In this document: in pieces, positions 44,837 through 53,340 of the stretch
How the letters are laid out: each line of letters begins with the position of its first letter
How positions within the stretch are numbered: the first letter of the stretch is position 1
DNA from: Thermohalobaculum sp039026375
GTDB taxonomy: Bacteria > Pseudomonadota > Alphaproteobacteria > Rhodobacterales > Rhodobacteraceae
DNA: 64,000 bases
Direction of reading: 5' to 3'
NCBI GenBank assembly: GCA_039026375.1
Contig: JBCCML010000013.1
Coordinates: 37,962 to 101,961, forward strand
Notes under the pieces: generated by a model
Seen by the model: the letters and a program-made list of their open reading frames with translations, nothing else
Databases searched by the model: none
What the model was told of the DNA's origin: nothing
Position numbers and translations under genes: made by a program

Positions 44837-45068
44837 GGAAAAGCTGGTCCCTGGCGTGCCTCGGTGTCGGGCGGGTTGGGCTCTGCGTAACCCCGCAATA
44901 TCGGCAGATGGTGATACTCAACAAGCTTTGACGCACCCCACGTTGTCAACGTCAGCGCACGGTGATCTGAACAAGGCACGATTGCAAGTTGCTGAACCAA
45001 GATGGCCGATCTTAATCGCCATCGCCAAAGCTGGAGGCGACTTTCTTCTACGGTGGTCTAAAGCTGCC

Positions 45069-46155
45069 CTATCCGGCGGCGTGGCTAATGGCCAGCGCGC
45101 TCGGCAACTGATCGACTTGCAGGGACACTTCCTGACCCACTTCAACGTCGAGTGTCGGGTGGAGTGCGTGGTAGAGCCTGCCCCAGCAAGAGCTGTGCTC
45201 ACTGCCATCAAAGACCGTCCCATCTGGAAACCGAAAGCTCGGCCATTGCGCCACACCTGTCAGAGTTCCACTGGTGTCTGCGGCCAGGGTAACTTGGCAG
45301 CTTTGACTTAGGTTTGGCGGCGCTGCGTTCAGATCGATCCCGAACAATCTTGCGGGGGGGCCAAGTATCTGATCTGGCCTCAGAGGCTTCACGTGGCGCG
45401 CGGTGGCCTCCATCAAATCGAGCGGGTTCAGGTCGGCCAGAGACATCGTTGAGGGGATATTGAGGCTCCCTGGCGCCAAGCTGACCCATCGCCCAAACCT
45501 CATCCGGCAACAGCAACGGGTCGGGGACCAGAAGAGCCTCCTTGGCATGGCCGATCAGTTCAAGAACGTTCTCCGACACCACATTGGTCGAGATGATTTC
45601 GTGGATCATCGCATCGGCACGGTGTGGCAACTGATCACCGACCGACACATTCAGGGCATCGCTTTCGATCACCGTGATGCGGTCAGCGTATCCGTTCTTC
45701 GCGATAGAAGCCCGTGCTACATGAGCCATCCGCGGGTTCATCTCGATGGTGTAGACGTGCTTGGCCCCAGCCCTCGCTGCAATGATTGCCAAGATTCCAG
45801 TGCCCGTGCCGATTTCAAGGACTGTCATTCCAGGTTCAATCAAGGCCTTGGCGGCGACGTCATAGACTTCATTGCGGCGTTTGTCCGAGACCATGTCCCA
45901 ATGCCAGTTGGGGACGCGTCGATCCAACACACCGGCGGTCAACGTCCAGACCAGCCGATCATGCGGCGCAGCAGTGCGCAGTGCGACTGCGCATGCGACG
46001 ATCTCCCTGACATCAATGTGTGCAATCAGACCCGGGATCGCGAGCAATTCGGCAACTTTTGTTATTGGGCGTGGGCCGCTCAAGTGAACTTCGGCAAAGG
46101 GTCGTAACGCGGCGGGAACCGCCAACTCGTCCGCAATGCGTGTCGTTGTCTTCAC
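45069..46155 (-). pseudogene. PRMT-like methyltransferase paralogue, frameshifted
   Basis: The N-terminal two thirds (MKTTTRIADEL from a GTG at 46155, then VLEIGTGTGILAIIAARAGAKHVYTIEMNP) parallels the intact neighbour residue for residue. Near 45470-45500 the matching protein jumps frame. The first frame runs on as unrelated sequence to about 45208. The homologous C-terminal part (DLMEATARHVKPL..., GVAQWPSFRFPDGT, SSCWGRLYHALHP) continues in another frame to 45069. One extra base around GGCGCCAGGGAG would explain it. This is either a real pseudogene or a sequencing error. If the reading frame is restored, it encodes a full-length paralogue. Confidence 0.7.
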
Positions 46156-46342
46156 CGGGCCCTCAACCACACGCTGACAGCTTGTTCGCCGTTGAATACA
46201 TAGAACGGACAGCGTTGTCGAAGCGTTGAGGTGATTGGCGTTTCGATGAGCCTGCTAGGCCTCGCTTAGGATCCAAGCCGCGCCAACCCGCTGGGCGCGG
46301 CGCTGCACGCCAAATCCATAAGCGTAGTAGCGTGGTACGATG

Positions 46343-48040
46343 TCAGATCTCGTCTCCAAAATGCCTCATCGTCAGGCGGATTGGGTTCGGCGCTGCCTGG
46401 CCCAGCCCGCAGATCGAAGCATCCGACATGACAGTGCAGAGTTCCTCCAGCAGGTCCTGGTCCCAAGTATCTGCCTGCATCAGCTTTACCGCCTTTTCGC
46501 ATCCGACCCGACATGGCGTGCATTGGCCGCAGCTTTCATCTTCGAAGAACCGCAGCATGTTCAGCGCCGCATCGCGGGCGCGATCGTGGTCGGACAGGAT
46601 GACGATAGCCGCCGAGCCGATGAAGGTGCCGTGCGGCTGTAGCGTGTCGAAGTCCATCGGAACGTCGTTCAGGGTCGCGGGCAAGATGCCTGCGGACGGA
46701 CCGCCCGGCTGGTAGGCTTTGAAGATGTGGCCATCAAGCATGCCTCCGGCGGCTTCGATGACATCCATGATCGTCGAACCCGCCGGCAGCAGGTGAATGC
46801 CGGGCTTCTTCACGCGGCCCGAGACCGAATAGCTGCGCAAGCCCTTGCGCCCGTTCTTCTCGACCGATGACAGAATCTCCGGCCCTTCGCGGCAAATGCG
46901 AGCAACCCAAAGCAGCGTCTCGACATTGTGGACCAGCGTTGGCCGGTCGAAGATGCCGACCTGGGCAACGAAGGGTGGGCGGTGGCGGGGCAGACCGCGC
47001 TTACCCTCGATCGATTCGATCATCGCACTTTCTTCGCCGCAGATATAGGCACCGGCGCCGCGACGCAGGTCTATATAACCCTCGGGCACAATACCTACCG
47101 CTTCCAGGGCCGCGATCTCGGTGCTTAGGATATCCAACACGGCCGGGTATTCGTCCCGCATATAGATGAAGGCACGTTCCGCCTCGACCGCCCAGGCGGC
47201 GATCAGCATGCCCTCCAGGAACAGGTGCGGCGTGCGCTCGAGGTAGTAGCGGTCTTTAAAGGTGCCGGGCTCGCCCTCGTCGCCATTAACGGCCAGATAG
47301 CGCGGACCCTTTTCCGCCCGCACAAACGACCACTTCCGGCCCGACGGGAAGCCTGCGCCACCCAACCCGCGGAGGCCGGACGACAGGATCGTGTCTTGCA
47401 CCTGTTCGGGGTCGCCGGATGCGCGCAACTCATGCAGTTTCGCGTAACCGCCTTCCGCTTGATAGGCGGCAAGCCGCTGATAGTCCGGCAAATGAGCGTG
47501 GGTGTCGTCCAGCATGATCGCGGTTGTCACCTTGTCCGGTGTTGCGTGATCGATGTGATTGTGCCCAATCTCGAGCACTGGGGCGGTGTCACAGCGACCC
47601 ATACAGGGTGCGCGGACCACGCGGACTTCTGCGGGGTCTAATCCGTCCTTCAAGGCGGCCATCAATTGTTGTGCGCCTGCCAGCTCGCACGACAGCGAGT
47701 CACACACGCGGATCGTCAGGGCGGGCGGTGGTGTCTCCCCCTCGCGAACGACGTCGAAATGGGCATAGAAAGTCGCCACCTCGTAAACCTCGGCTTGACC
47801 GATCCGAAGTTCCTCAGCCAAAGCGCGCAGGTGCGCGGCAGATAGGTGACCATAAGCGTCCTGGATCAGGTGCAAAAACTCAATCAGCAGGTCCCTGTTG
47901 CGCGGCCGTTCGCCCAACAGCGCCAAAACCTCGGCCATCGCCTGGTCTTCAACCTGCCGACCTTTCGGGGTGTGGCGCCCCTTACCTTTGCCGTCTTTCC
48001 AAACGCCCTTTGGCGCTGTGCGGTCATCAAGGGGGCTCAT
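46343..48040 (-). CDS. Fused NuoE-NuoF subunit, NAD-dependent formate dehydrogenase beta type
   Basis: A 565-residue fusion. The N-terminal NuoE-like thioredoxin-fold domain (about 25-180) holds a [2Fe-2S] site (CDSLSC and CMGRC). The NuoF-like part (about 190-565) has the FMN/NADH motifs GLRGLGGAGFPSGRKW and NGDEGEPGTFKDR, and the [4Fe-4S] ligands CGQCTPC plus ICGLG. This fused order is known for the beta subunit of soluble tungsten/molybdenum formate dehydrogenases (FDH1-type), which pass formate electrons to NAD. No alpha subunit, fdsC/fdsD or other Nuo gene lies within the window on either side. The ATG at 48040 has AAAGGAT upstream. A true complex I NuoF is less likely, because the nuo operon is absent here and NuoE is fused. 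Confidence 0.85.
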   Translation of the reverse strand: MSPLDDRTAPKGVWKDGKGKGRHTPKGRQVEDQAMAEVLALLGERPRNRDLLIEFLHLIQDAYGHLSAAHLRALAEELRIGQAEVYEVATFYAHFDVVREGETPPPALTIRVCDSLSCELAGAQQLMAALKDGLDPAEVRVVRAPCMGRCDTAPVLEIGHNHIDHATPDKVTTAIMLDDTHAHLPDYQRLAAYQAEGGYAKLHELRASGDPEQVQDTILSSGLRGLGGAGFPSGRKWSFVRAEKGPRYLAVNGDEGEPGTFKDRYYLERTPHLFLEGMLIAAWAVEAERAFIYMRDEYPAVLDILSTEIAALEAVGIVPEGYIDLRRGAGAYICGEESAMIESIEGKRGLPRHRPPFVAQVGIFDRPTLVHNVETLLWVARICREGPEILSSVEKNGRKGLRSYSVSGRVKKPGIHLLPAGSTIMDVIEAAGGMLDGHIFKAYQPGGPSAGILPATLNDVPMDFDTLQPHGTFIGSAAIVILSDHDRARDAALNMLRFFEDESCGQCTPCRVGCEKAVKLMQADTWDQDLLEELCTVMSDASICGLGQAAPNPIRLTMRHFGDEI

Positions 48041-48204
48041 CGCTGTAGATCCTTTCGCTAGAGTGTCCCCACAAGGCGTCAAAACTCCACGCCGCGCAAA
48101 TCGAAATGCCTGAACGCACATTAGTCTGTGGCTATTGCAGCCACTTTCTGCCGACCGGGTGACATTCAGGTTGCCAAGGCTGTTTGAGCGTTCAGAATGG
48201 CGTT

Positions 48205-48621
48205 ATGAAGAGATTCCTGATCTGCCTGCTGGCCCTGATTTTATCCGTCCCCGCCGCTGCCGCTGACGACGCGGTCCCGATAGGGCCTGGTGAATTCCGT
48301 GAGTACGCAGAAGGCTACACCCTCTATTTCGAACGGGACGGCGAGTACTTTGGCTCGGAGAGTTTTGAGGCGGGAGGCGAGGTCCGCTGGCGCTACCGCG
48401 ACGGTTCGTGCGTCAGTGGAAATTGGCGGGCCCATGGCGCGCAGATCTGCTTTCTCTACGAATCGGAAGCACAGGATGACGTCTTGTGTTGGCGGATGCT
48501 GCGCGATGAAGAGGGCTTGCTTGCGCGGCTTTTGAACGGTGACAATCCGGGCTTGGAATTGCGGATCGTTGGCCGAGATCGGGAGCCGCTTTTGTGTGGT
48601 GATCCGGGCACTCAGACCTGA
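48205..48621 (+). CDS. Small secreted protein, unknown
   Basis: A 138-residue protein with a clear Sec signal peptide (MKRFLICLLALILSVPAAAA). The mature part starts as DDAVPIGPGEFREYAEG. It has four cysteines (CVSG, QICF, VLCW, LLCGD) that could form two disulfides, and a small beta-rich look (YTLYFERDGEYFGSESF, VRWRYRDGSCVSGNW). Similar short periplasmic proteins with GxW and paired Cys are common in Rhodobacterales but unnamed. The ATG at 48205 is chosen because it begins the signal peptide. Confidence 0.7.
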   Translation: MKRFLICLLALILSVPAAAADDAVPIGPGEFREYAEGYTLYFERDGEYFGSESFEAGGEVRWRYRDGSCVSGNWRAHGAQICFLYESEAQDDVLCWRMLRDEEGLLARLLNGDNPGLELRIVGRDREPLLCGDPGTQT

Positions 48622-48627
48622 GATTGA

Positions 48628-48681
48628 CGCCGCCCGGTCGGCGGCTCCCGCCCACCCACCCCCGCCGCCCCCCGGGCGGCG
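48628..48681. repeat. Long intergenic hairpin (C-rich loop family, copy D)
   Basis: CGCCGCCCGG (48628-48637) pairs with 48672-48681, and CGGCGG (48639-48644) with 48662-48667, leaving a small bulge. The apical loop CTCCCGCCCACCCACCC (48645-48661) resembles the loops of the hairpins at 11213, 27394 and 54657. Confidence 0.7.
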
Positions 48682-48705
48682 CCTCGTCAACGGGAGTGTT
48701 GGACC

Positions 48706-49512
48706 ATGAAGATCGGTGTGGCGGGTTGCGGGCGCATGGGGTTGGGCATGGCGCGGGCTATGGATCGCGCCGGTCTGGATGTTGCGGGGTTCGACATTCG
48801 CCCATTGGACGAATTCGGCGGGTTTGCCAATCGGATGGTGTCGGATCCGGCTGGCTTTGCCGCAGATCGCGAGGTCATCCTAAGTGTTGTGCGTAATGTG
48901 GCCCAGACGGAAGCGTTATTGTTTGATGATCAGGCGATCCTGTCCAAGGCGTCGCGCCTGAAGTATCTGGTCGTCTGCTCGACCCTATCTCCGCGTTATC
49001 TGGCCGATCTGTCAGCTCGAATCCCAGCGGGGGTGATTTTGATCGATGCGCCGATGTCCGGCGCTCAGATCGCTGCCGATGAAGCGCGGTTGTCCTTCAT
49101 GCTGGGCGGCCCCGATGCGGCACTGGATCTGCTGGAACCGATTATCCGCACCATGGGCGCTGCTGTCCATCGGATGGGTGGGCCGGGGGCTGGCATGACC
49201 GCCAAGGTCCTGAACAATTTCGTGGCCGGTTCCGCGATGGCGGGTGTGCGCCAAGCATTGAACTGGGCGGACGATCTTGGTGTTGATCGAACGCGGTTAC
49301 TTGCCCTGATGCACGACAGCTCCGGCCAAACTTGGTTCGGTACGAACTTTGAGAAGATCGAGTTTGCGCGCGAAGGGTATGACCGCGAGAACACGGTGGG
49401 CATCCTGAAGAAGGATCTGGAGAGCTGTATGGATGCTGTAGACCCCGACAGCCATGCAGGCTTTCCCCAAGCCGTGGTCCACGCCATTGGTGGGCTGAAA
49501 CCGCTGGATTAG
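48706..49512 (+). CDS. 3-hydroxyisobutyrate dehydrogenase-like NAD(P) oxidoreductase
   Basis: A 268-residue beta-hydroxyacid dehydrogenase. The Rossmann GxGxxG motif is GVAGCGRMGLGMA (4-16). The substrate motif is DAPMSGAQIAADEARLSFMLGG, and the catalytic lysine lies in GAGMTAKVLNN. Family members oxidise hydroxyisobutyrate, tartronate semialdehyde or related acids; the exact substrate is unknown. It converges with the M20 amidohydrolase gene, overlapping it by four bases. Confidence 0.88.
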   Translation: MKIGVAGCGRMGLGMARAMDRAGLDVAGFDIRPLDEFGGFANRMVSDPAGFAADREVILSVVRNVAQTEALLFDDQAILSKASRLKYLVVCSTLSPRYLADLSARIPAGVILIDAPMSGAQIAADEARLSFMLGGPDAALDLLEPIIRTMGAAVHRMGGPGAGMTAKVLNNFVAGSAMAGVRQALNWADDLGVDRTRLLALMHDSSGQTWFGTNFEKIEFAREGYDRENTVGILKKDLESCMDAVDPDSHAGFPQAVVHAIGGLKPLD

Positions 49513-50747
49513 GCCGGGCCGGCCAGTTCCAGCATCACGTCAGCCAAAACCTGAGCTGCGGCCGCACAGTCTTCCTTTTCGGCGCTTTCCGCTTCGTTGT
49601 GGCTGATCCCGTCCTTGCAAGGCACAAAGATCATACCTGCGGGACAGAGCGTCGAGATATGTCGGGCATCGTGGCTGGCACGGCTGAACATCGGGCGGTT
49701 CGAGATGCTGCGTCGGTCAGCCGCCAACTTGAGGCGCGCGCGGATGTCTTCGGGAAACTCCAGCGTGACCGATGTGATGAACTCGTCGATCTCCACCGAA
49801 CACGGACCAGCGTTCTCGTTGACAATCTCGGGCACGCGGTTGCCCTGTTGGGTCAGCGTGTCCGAGGAGGGGTGGCGCATGTCGATGGTGAAGTGCACGT
49901 GGCCCGGCACCACTGAGATGCCACCCGGGTGTACCTCGAACCTGCCGATGGTGAAGCGCATCTCGTCGGTATCATCGGCGAAGGCCTCGCGCAACGCAAC
50001 CGCCATGTCGGTCGCCGCCACGAATGCGTCCTTGCGGCGGCTGATCGGTTCGGTGCCGGAATGCGCCTCGGCCCCGCGGACGTCGACGCGCCAGCGCCGA
50101 TAGCCCTGCATGCCGGTGACGATGCCAAGCGTCGTGCCGGTTTCCTCCAAGATCGGCCCTTGTTCGATGTGGCTTTCCAGGAACGCGGCCATGGGCGCGC
50201 CGAAGGCGTGTGATCCCGCCTCTGGCAGCGCGGCCTGAAGGTCGTTGATGGCGTCCCCAAGGCGCACCCCGTCAGGGGACACCTGGTCGATCAGTTCGTT
50301 CAGCGATCGCACCCCCGCGTAAACCGCGGATCCCATGCAGGCGGGGTTGAATCTGGGCCCCTCCTCGTTGTTCCAGACGGCCAATTGCAGCGAATGGCGG
50401 GTGGCGATGCCGGCGTCGTCGATGGCCTCCATGGCCTCCAGCGCGGCCAAAACCCCCTGCATGCCGTCGAACCGGCCCGCCATGGGCTGGCTATCCGTGT
50501 GGCTGCCGGCTGCCACGGGAGGGAGGCTAGCGTCCGAGCCCGCCCGGGTCGCAAACATATTGCCGACCGGGTCCAGTGTCACCGCCCATCCCCGCGCGAG
50601 TGCGATGTTGGCGATGAAACGGTGGCAGGCGATATCCTCCGCCGTCAGGGCCATGCGGTGTGCGCCGCCCGCGGGCGTGGCGCCGATCTTGTCGGTCTCG
50701 GTTTGGCGCGACCACAGCCGGTCGGCGTTGATGATGACGTCTTGCAT
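49509..50747 (-). CDS. M20 Zn-dependent amidohydrolase, N-carbamoyl-amino-acid hydrolase-like
   Basis: A 412-residue metal hydrolase of the hydantoinase/carbamoylase (AmaB/HyuC) group. Metal ligands are visible in AAGSHTDSQP (His), GRFDGMQGV (Asp), VWNNEEGPRF (Glu) and ESHIEQGPILEE (His). The lid domain and RHISTLCPAGMIFVPCKDGISHNEAE near the end are typical. It hydrolyses N-carbamoyl-amino acids or ureido compounds; allantoate amidohydrolase is a close alternative. AAGGAGAGG precedes the ATG. It is the last gene of the minus-strand operon that begins at 54579. Confidence 0.88.
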   Translation of the reverse strand: MQDVIINADRLWSRQTETDKIGATPAGGAHRMALTAEDIACHRFIANIALARGWAVTLDPVGNMFATRAGSDASLPPVAAGSHTDSQPMAGRFDGMQGVLAALEAMEAIDDAGIATRHSLQLAVWNNEEGPRFNPACMGSAVYAGVRSLNELIDQVSPDGVRLGDAINDLQAALPEAGSHAFGAPMAAFLESHIEQGPILEETGTTLGIVTGMQGYRRWRVDVRGAEAHSGTEPISRRKDAFVAATDMAVALREAFADDTDEMRFTIGRFEVHPGGISVVPGHVHFTIDMRHPSSDTLTQQGNRVPEIVNENAGPCSVEIDEFITSVTLEFPEDIRARLKLAADRRSISNRPMFSRASHDARHISTLCPAGMIFVPCKDGISHNEAESAEKEDCAAAAQVLADVMLELAGPA

Positions 50748-50756
50748 AACCTCTCC

Positions 50757-51629
50757 TTAGCGGGCGCGCACCATCAGCCCAAGACCGGCGCTGACGACTG
50801 CGATGCCCGCCCATTCCAATGGGGTCGGCATTTCCCCAAGAACCGGGATCGCCAGCAGCGCGGCGGTCGCGGGCACCACAGCCGAGAATGCCGCCGTCAC
50901 AGCCGGGCCCAGATGGTAGGCGCACATGGCGAACAGGATCAGTGCTAAAAAGCCGGGCCCCAACCCCTGAAAGGCGGCCTGCCAGGCCACGGTCAGGGTG
51001 TCGGCATCTGCCATGGTGGAGGGCAGGGCGAACCACCAGATGGGCAGGAAGATCAGGGCGTTCGGGATGTTCACGATCGCCAACGCCTGGCGCGGGGTAA
51101 CGGACCATGCCTTGATCGCAATGATGTAGGCGGAGATGACTGCCGAGGCCACCAGGAACAGCGCGACACCAATGGCCACATCGGCGCCGCCTGCTGACAT
51201 GCCGCGCCAGCCCACCATAATGCCGCCTGCCACGATGACTGCCGTTGCCACCAACTGCATCCGGCCGGGCAGGGCACCGGTGGTCGCCAGAACAATCAGG
51301 ATCGTGAAGATCGGTAGCGAGCCGTTGGCGAACACACCCCCATAGGCGGCGGATGCCTCGGCCAGGCCCGCGAACATCAGCGCCGAATACAACGCCCCAG
51401 GGCCGCAGAGCGCCAACAGGATCTGGATCTTAAGGGGCAAGTCTCGCGGCCACCAGGCCAGCATGAAGGGCGCGGTCAGCGCACCGGCCACTATGAAGCG
51501 CAGCGCCGCAACGTCGTAGGCGGTCAATCCGCTGGTTACGCCCGCACGGCTGAAAACAATGAACCCCGACCAGACGAAGATCACGCCGATGGCGGCCAGC
51601 AGGCCCGTGGTCACATTGGGGGCAGACAC
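50757..51629 (-). CDS. EamA/DMT-family transporter
   Basis: A 290-residue membrane protein with ten hydrophobic helices in two EamA repeats. The first opens LLAAIGVIFVWSGFIVFSRAG, and the second begins near IGVALFLVASAVISAYII. Such carriers move amino acids or small metabolites across the inner membrane. It starts with GTG. It lies 9 bp before the M20 hydrolase and 6 bp after the preceding gene, so it may supply or export that enzyme's substrate or product. Confidence 0.9.
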   Translation of the reverse strand: MSAPNVTTGLLAAIGVIFVWSGFIVFSRAGVTSGLTAYDVAALRFIVAGALTAPFMLAWWPRDLPLKIQILLALCGPGALYSALMFAGLAEASAAYGGVFANGSLPIFTILIVLATTGALPGRMQLVATAVIVAGGIMVGWRGMSAGGADVAIGVALFLVASAVISAYIIAIKAWSVTPRQALAIVNIPNALIFLPIWWFALPSTMADADTLTVAWQAAFQGLGPGFLALILFAMCAYHLGPAVTAAFSAVVPATAALLAIPVLGEMPTPLEWAGIAVVSAGLGLMVRAR

Positions 51630-51635
51630 CGGTGC

Positions 51636-52115
51636 TCAGGCTCCGTCGGGGTCGACCAGCGCCACGGGATCGGGCAGGCCGTGCCCGTTGTTCCACCAGC
51701 GATTGGAATTGGTCGATTTCGGGTCGTAGGCAGCCCGGCTGACCCAGTCTTCGCGCAAGAAAATCACCGGCTCTTCGTAGTGATGGGCTGCGATGACGGC
51801 ATCCATGACCTTGGCAAGGGTGGCCTGGTCCCGCTCGATCGAGAGTTTCAGCTCCACCATCGGATACGTCTCAGTGGTGCCGGCCTGATAGCCAGCCTTG
51901 TGACTTGTGGTCGTGGAGTTCGGTTCCGGTTGTGCGGTTTCCTTCCCAGCGGCGGAGACACTGGCATTGCGCTGATATCGGCCGTAGCTGAGCGGGTGGA
52001 CGGTAATAACGGCATCCAGCAAGCGGTCGACATCGCTGGGCAGCGTCTGGATCTCCAGCGTCCAAACGGGGATGAGGTGGCCCGACTTGGCGCGGTAGTC
52101 GGCGAGGTCGCTCAT
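51636..52115 (-). CDS. Uncharacterised 159-residue protein, possible NIF3/CutA-like fold
   Basis: No named family recognised with confidence. Two alternating strand-helix segments are visible: PVWTLEIQTLPSDVDRLLDAV and YPMVELKLSIERDQATLAKVM, followed by AHHYEEPVIFL. This recalls the PII/CutA-like ferredoxin fold seen as an insertion in NIF3 proteins. The C-terminal WWNNGHGLPDP tail is polar. It overlaps the phosphoesterase stop by four bases (ATGA), so it is translated with it. Confidence 0.65.
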   Translation of the reverse strand: MSDLADYRAKSGHLIPVWTLEIQTLPSDVDRLLDAVITVHPLSYGRYQRNASVSAAGKETAQPEPNSTTTSHKAGYQAGTTETYPMVELKLSIERDQATLAKVMDAVIAAHHYEEPVIFLREDWVSRAAYDPKSTNSNRWWNNGHGLPDPVALVDPDGA

Positions 52116-52852
52116 GTCAGCCAGCCGGTTGCCAGACCACGTGCCCATTCGGGTCGCCCGCGTTCTTCGGCCAAGCGGGCGGCCGCCATGTGGTCATAGG
52201 GCACTAGGCGGAAGTCGACGCTCCAACGGTCGTCCGTGCGTTCCAGAATCGCGTAGCTGGCATCGGGGGTACCTGCCTCCATCATGTGAAAGACAGGTCG
52301 GTCATCGTCATAGGCTGGGCAGCCGACACTGCCGGGGTTCACGATCATTCGGCCGTCCGCTAGCCGTACCGCGCGTGGAATGTGCGTATGCCCGCATAGG
52401 ATCAGGCTTTGCGCGATCCCTTTGGCCACTTCTTCTACTTTTGTGCGGGGCGTGCGGGTGATCCGGGCCTCGGCGTCGACCGTCTCCAGCCAATAGGTCA
52501 TGTCAGAGGCTGGGGTGCCGTGGCAGAGGTACACTTCGTCCTTGAACACGGCCGTGGCGGGCATTGATCCAATCCAGGCGAGGTGTTCAGGTGTCAGTTC
52601 GGCATGCGCCGCCGCGTCTGAAATTCCCATTTCTCCCGGGTCCTGTTCCACCAGCCATCGGTCGTGATTGCCGCGGATCGTCAGAAAGTCCTGCGTCATG
52701 AGCAGGTCGGCCGTGCGCGCCGCTTCAAGCGGGCCGCTGACCAGATCGCCCAGGTTGACCAACTGCGCGATACCCTGCGCAGCGATGTCGGCCAGCACCG
52801 CTTCCAACGCCAAACAATTGCCGTGGATGTCAGCGATCGCAGCAAAGCGCAT
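52112..52852 (-). CDS. Metallophosphoesterase, YfcE/MJ0936-like
   Basis: A 246-residue calcineurin-like phosphoesterase. The dimetal motifs are complete: DIHGN (8-12), GDLVSGP, GNHD, CHGTP and GHTHIPR. VNPGSVGCP is typical of the YfcE/MJ0936 group, which hydrolyses phosphodiesters of unknown physiological identity. The ATG follows the MOSC gene stop with no gap. Confidence 0.9.
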   Translation of the reverse strand: MRFAAIADIHGNCLALEAVLADIAAQGIAQLVNLGDLVSGPLEAARTADLLMTQDFLTIRGNHDRWLVEQDPGEMGISDAAAHAELTPEHLAWIGSMPATAVFKDEVYLCHGTPASDMTYWLETVDAEARITRTPRTKVEEVAKGIAQSLILCGHTHIPRAVRLADGRMIVNPGSVGCPAYDDDRPVFHMMEAGTPDASYAILERTDDRWSVDFRLVPYDHMAAARLAEERGRPEWARGLATGWLT

Positions 52853-53329
52853 TCAGACCGCCTCGAGCGTGTCGCCAGGCCGAATGGTCCCACCCTCTAC
52901 GACCTTTGCATTCAGGCCCGAGCGGTTCCAGAGCGGCATCATTACCTTGCGGCCCAGCTTTGCGTCCAAGTACTCACAGGGCTGGTTGATGCGCACGCCT
53001 TCCAGCAGGCACGCGCCTACGCGGAACCGCAGACCCACAAGGTGTTGCAGCGGCACGCCCTCGACCGTCAGGTTCCGGCGGTGTTCGTCGAGTGTGATCT
53101 CGTGGCCGTCATCCTTGGCGACTCGCTCCAGCATCTCGGCTTCGATCAGGGTGATCTGGCGATCCTCGCCCACCTTGAAGGAATAGGTGCCGGTGCCCAA
53201 TGCATAACGATCGCCTTCTATGCCGGCGCCGGGGATCAGCGTTGCCTCCTCCAGCCGCTGCATCGGTTGCGACTTCCTGGGCGTGATGTGGATTGCCAGC
53301 AGGGTGCCGGTCCAGCCAGTGGCGGTCAT
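52853..53329 (-). CDS. MOSC-domain protein
   Basis: A 158-residue MOSC (molybdenum cofactor sulfurase C-terminal) domain. GAGIEGDRYALGTG, the ITLIEAEML segment, RNLTVEGVPLQHLVGLRFRVG, and the conserved cysteine in INQPCEYLD identify it. MOSC proteins bind molybdenum cofactor or carry sulfur. AGGAGATCACC precedes the ATG. It is 11 bp downstream of the CoA-transferase. Confidence 0.9.
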   Translation of the reverse strand: MTATGWTGTLLAIHITPRKSQPMQRLEEATLIPGAGIEGDRYALGTGTYSFKVGEDRQITLIEAEMLERVAKDDGHEITLDEHRRNLTVEGVPLQHLVGLRFRVGACLLEGVRINQPCEYLDAKLGRKVMMPLWNRSGLNAKVVEGGTIRPGDTLEAV

Positions 53330-53340
53330 GGTGATCTCCT

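Noticed and set aside
46343..48040. Complex I NuoE/NuoF
   Set aside because: The two domains are fused in one chain and no nuo genes flank it; the formate-dehydrogenase beta type fits better.
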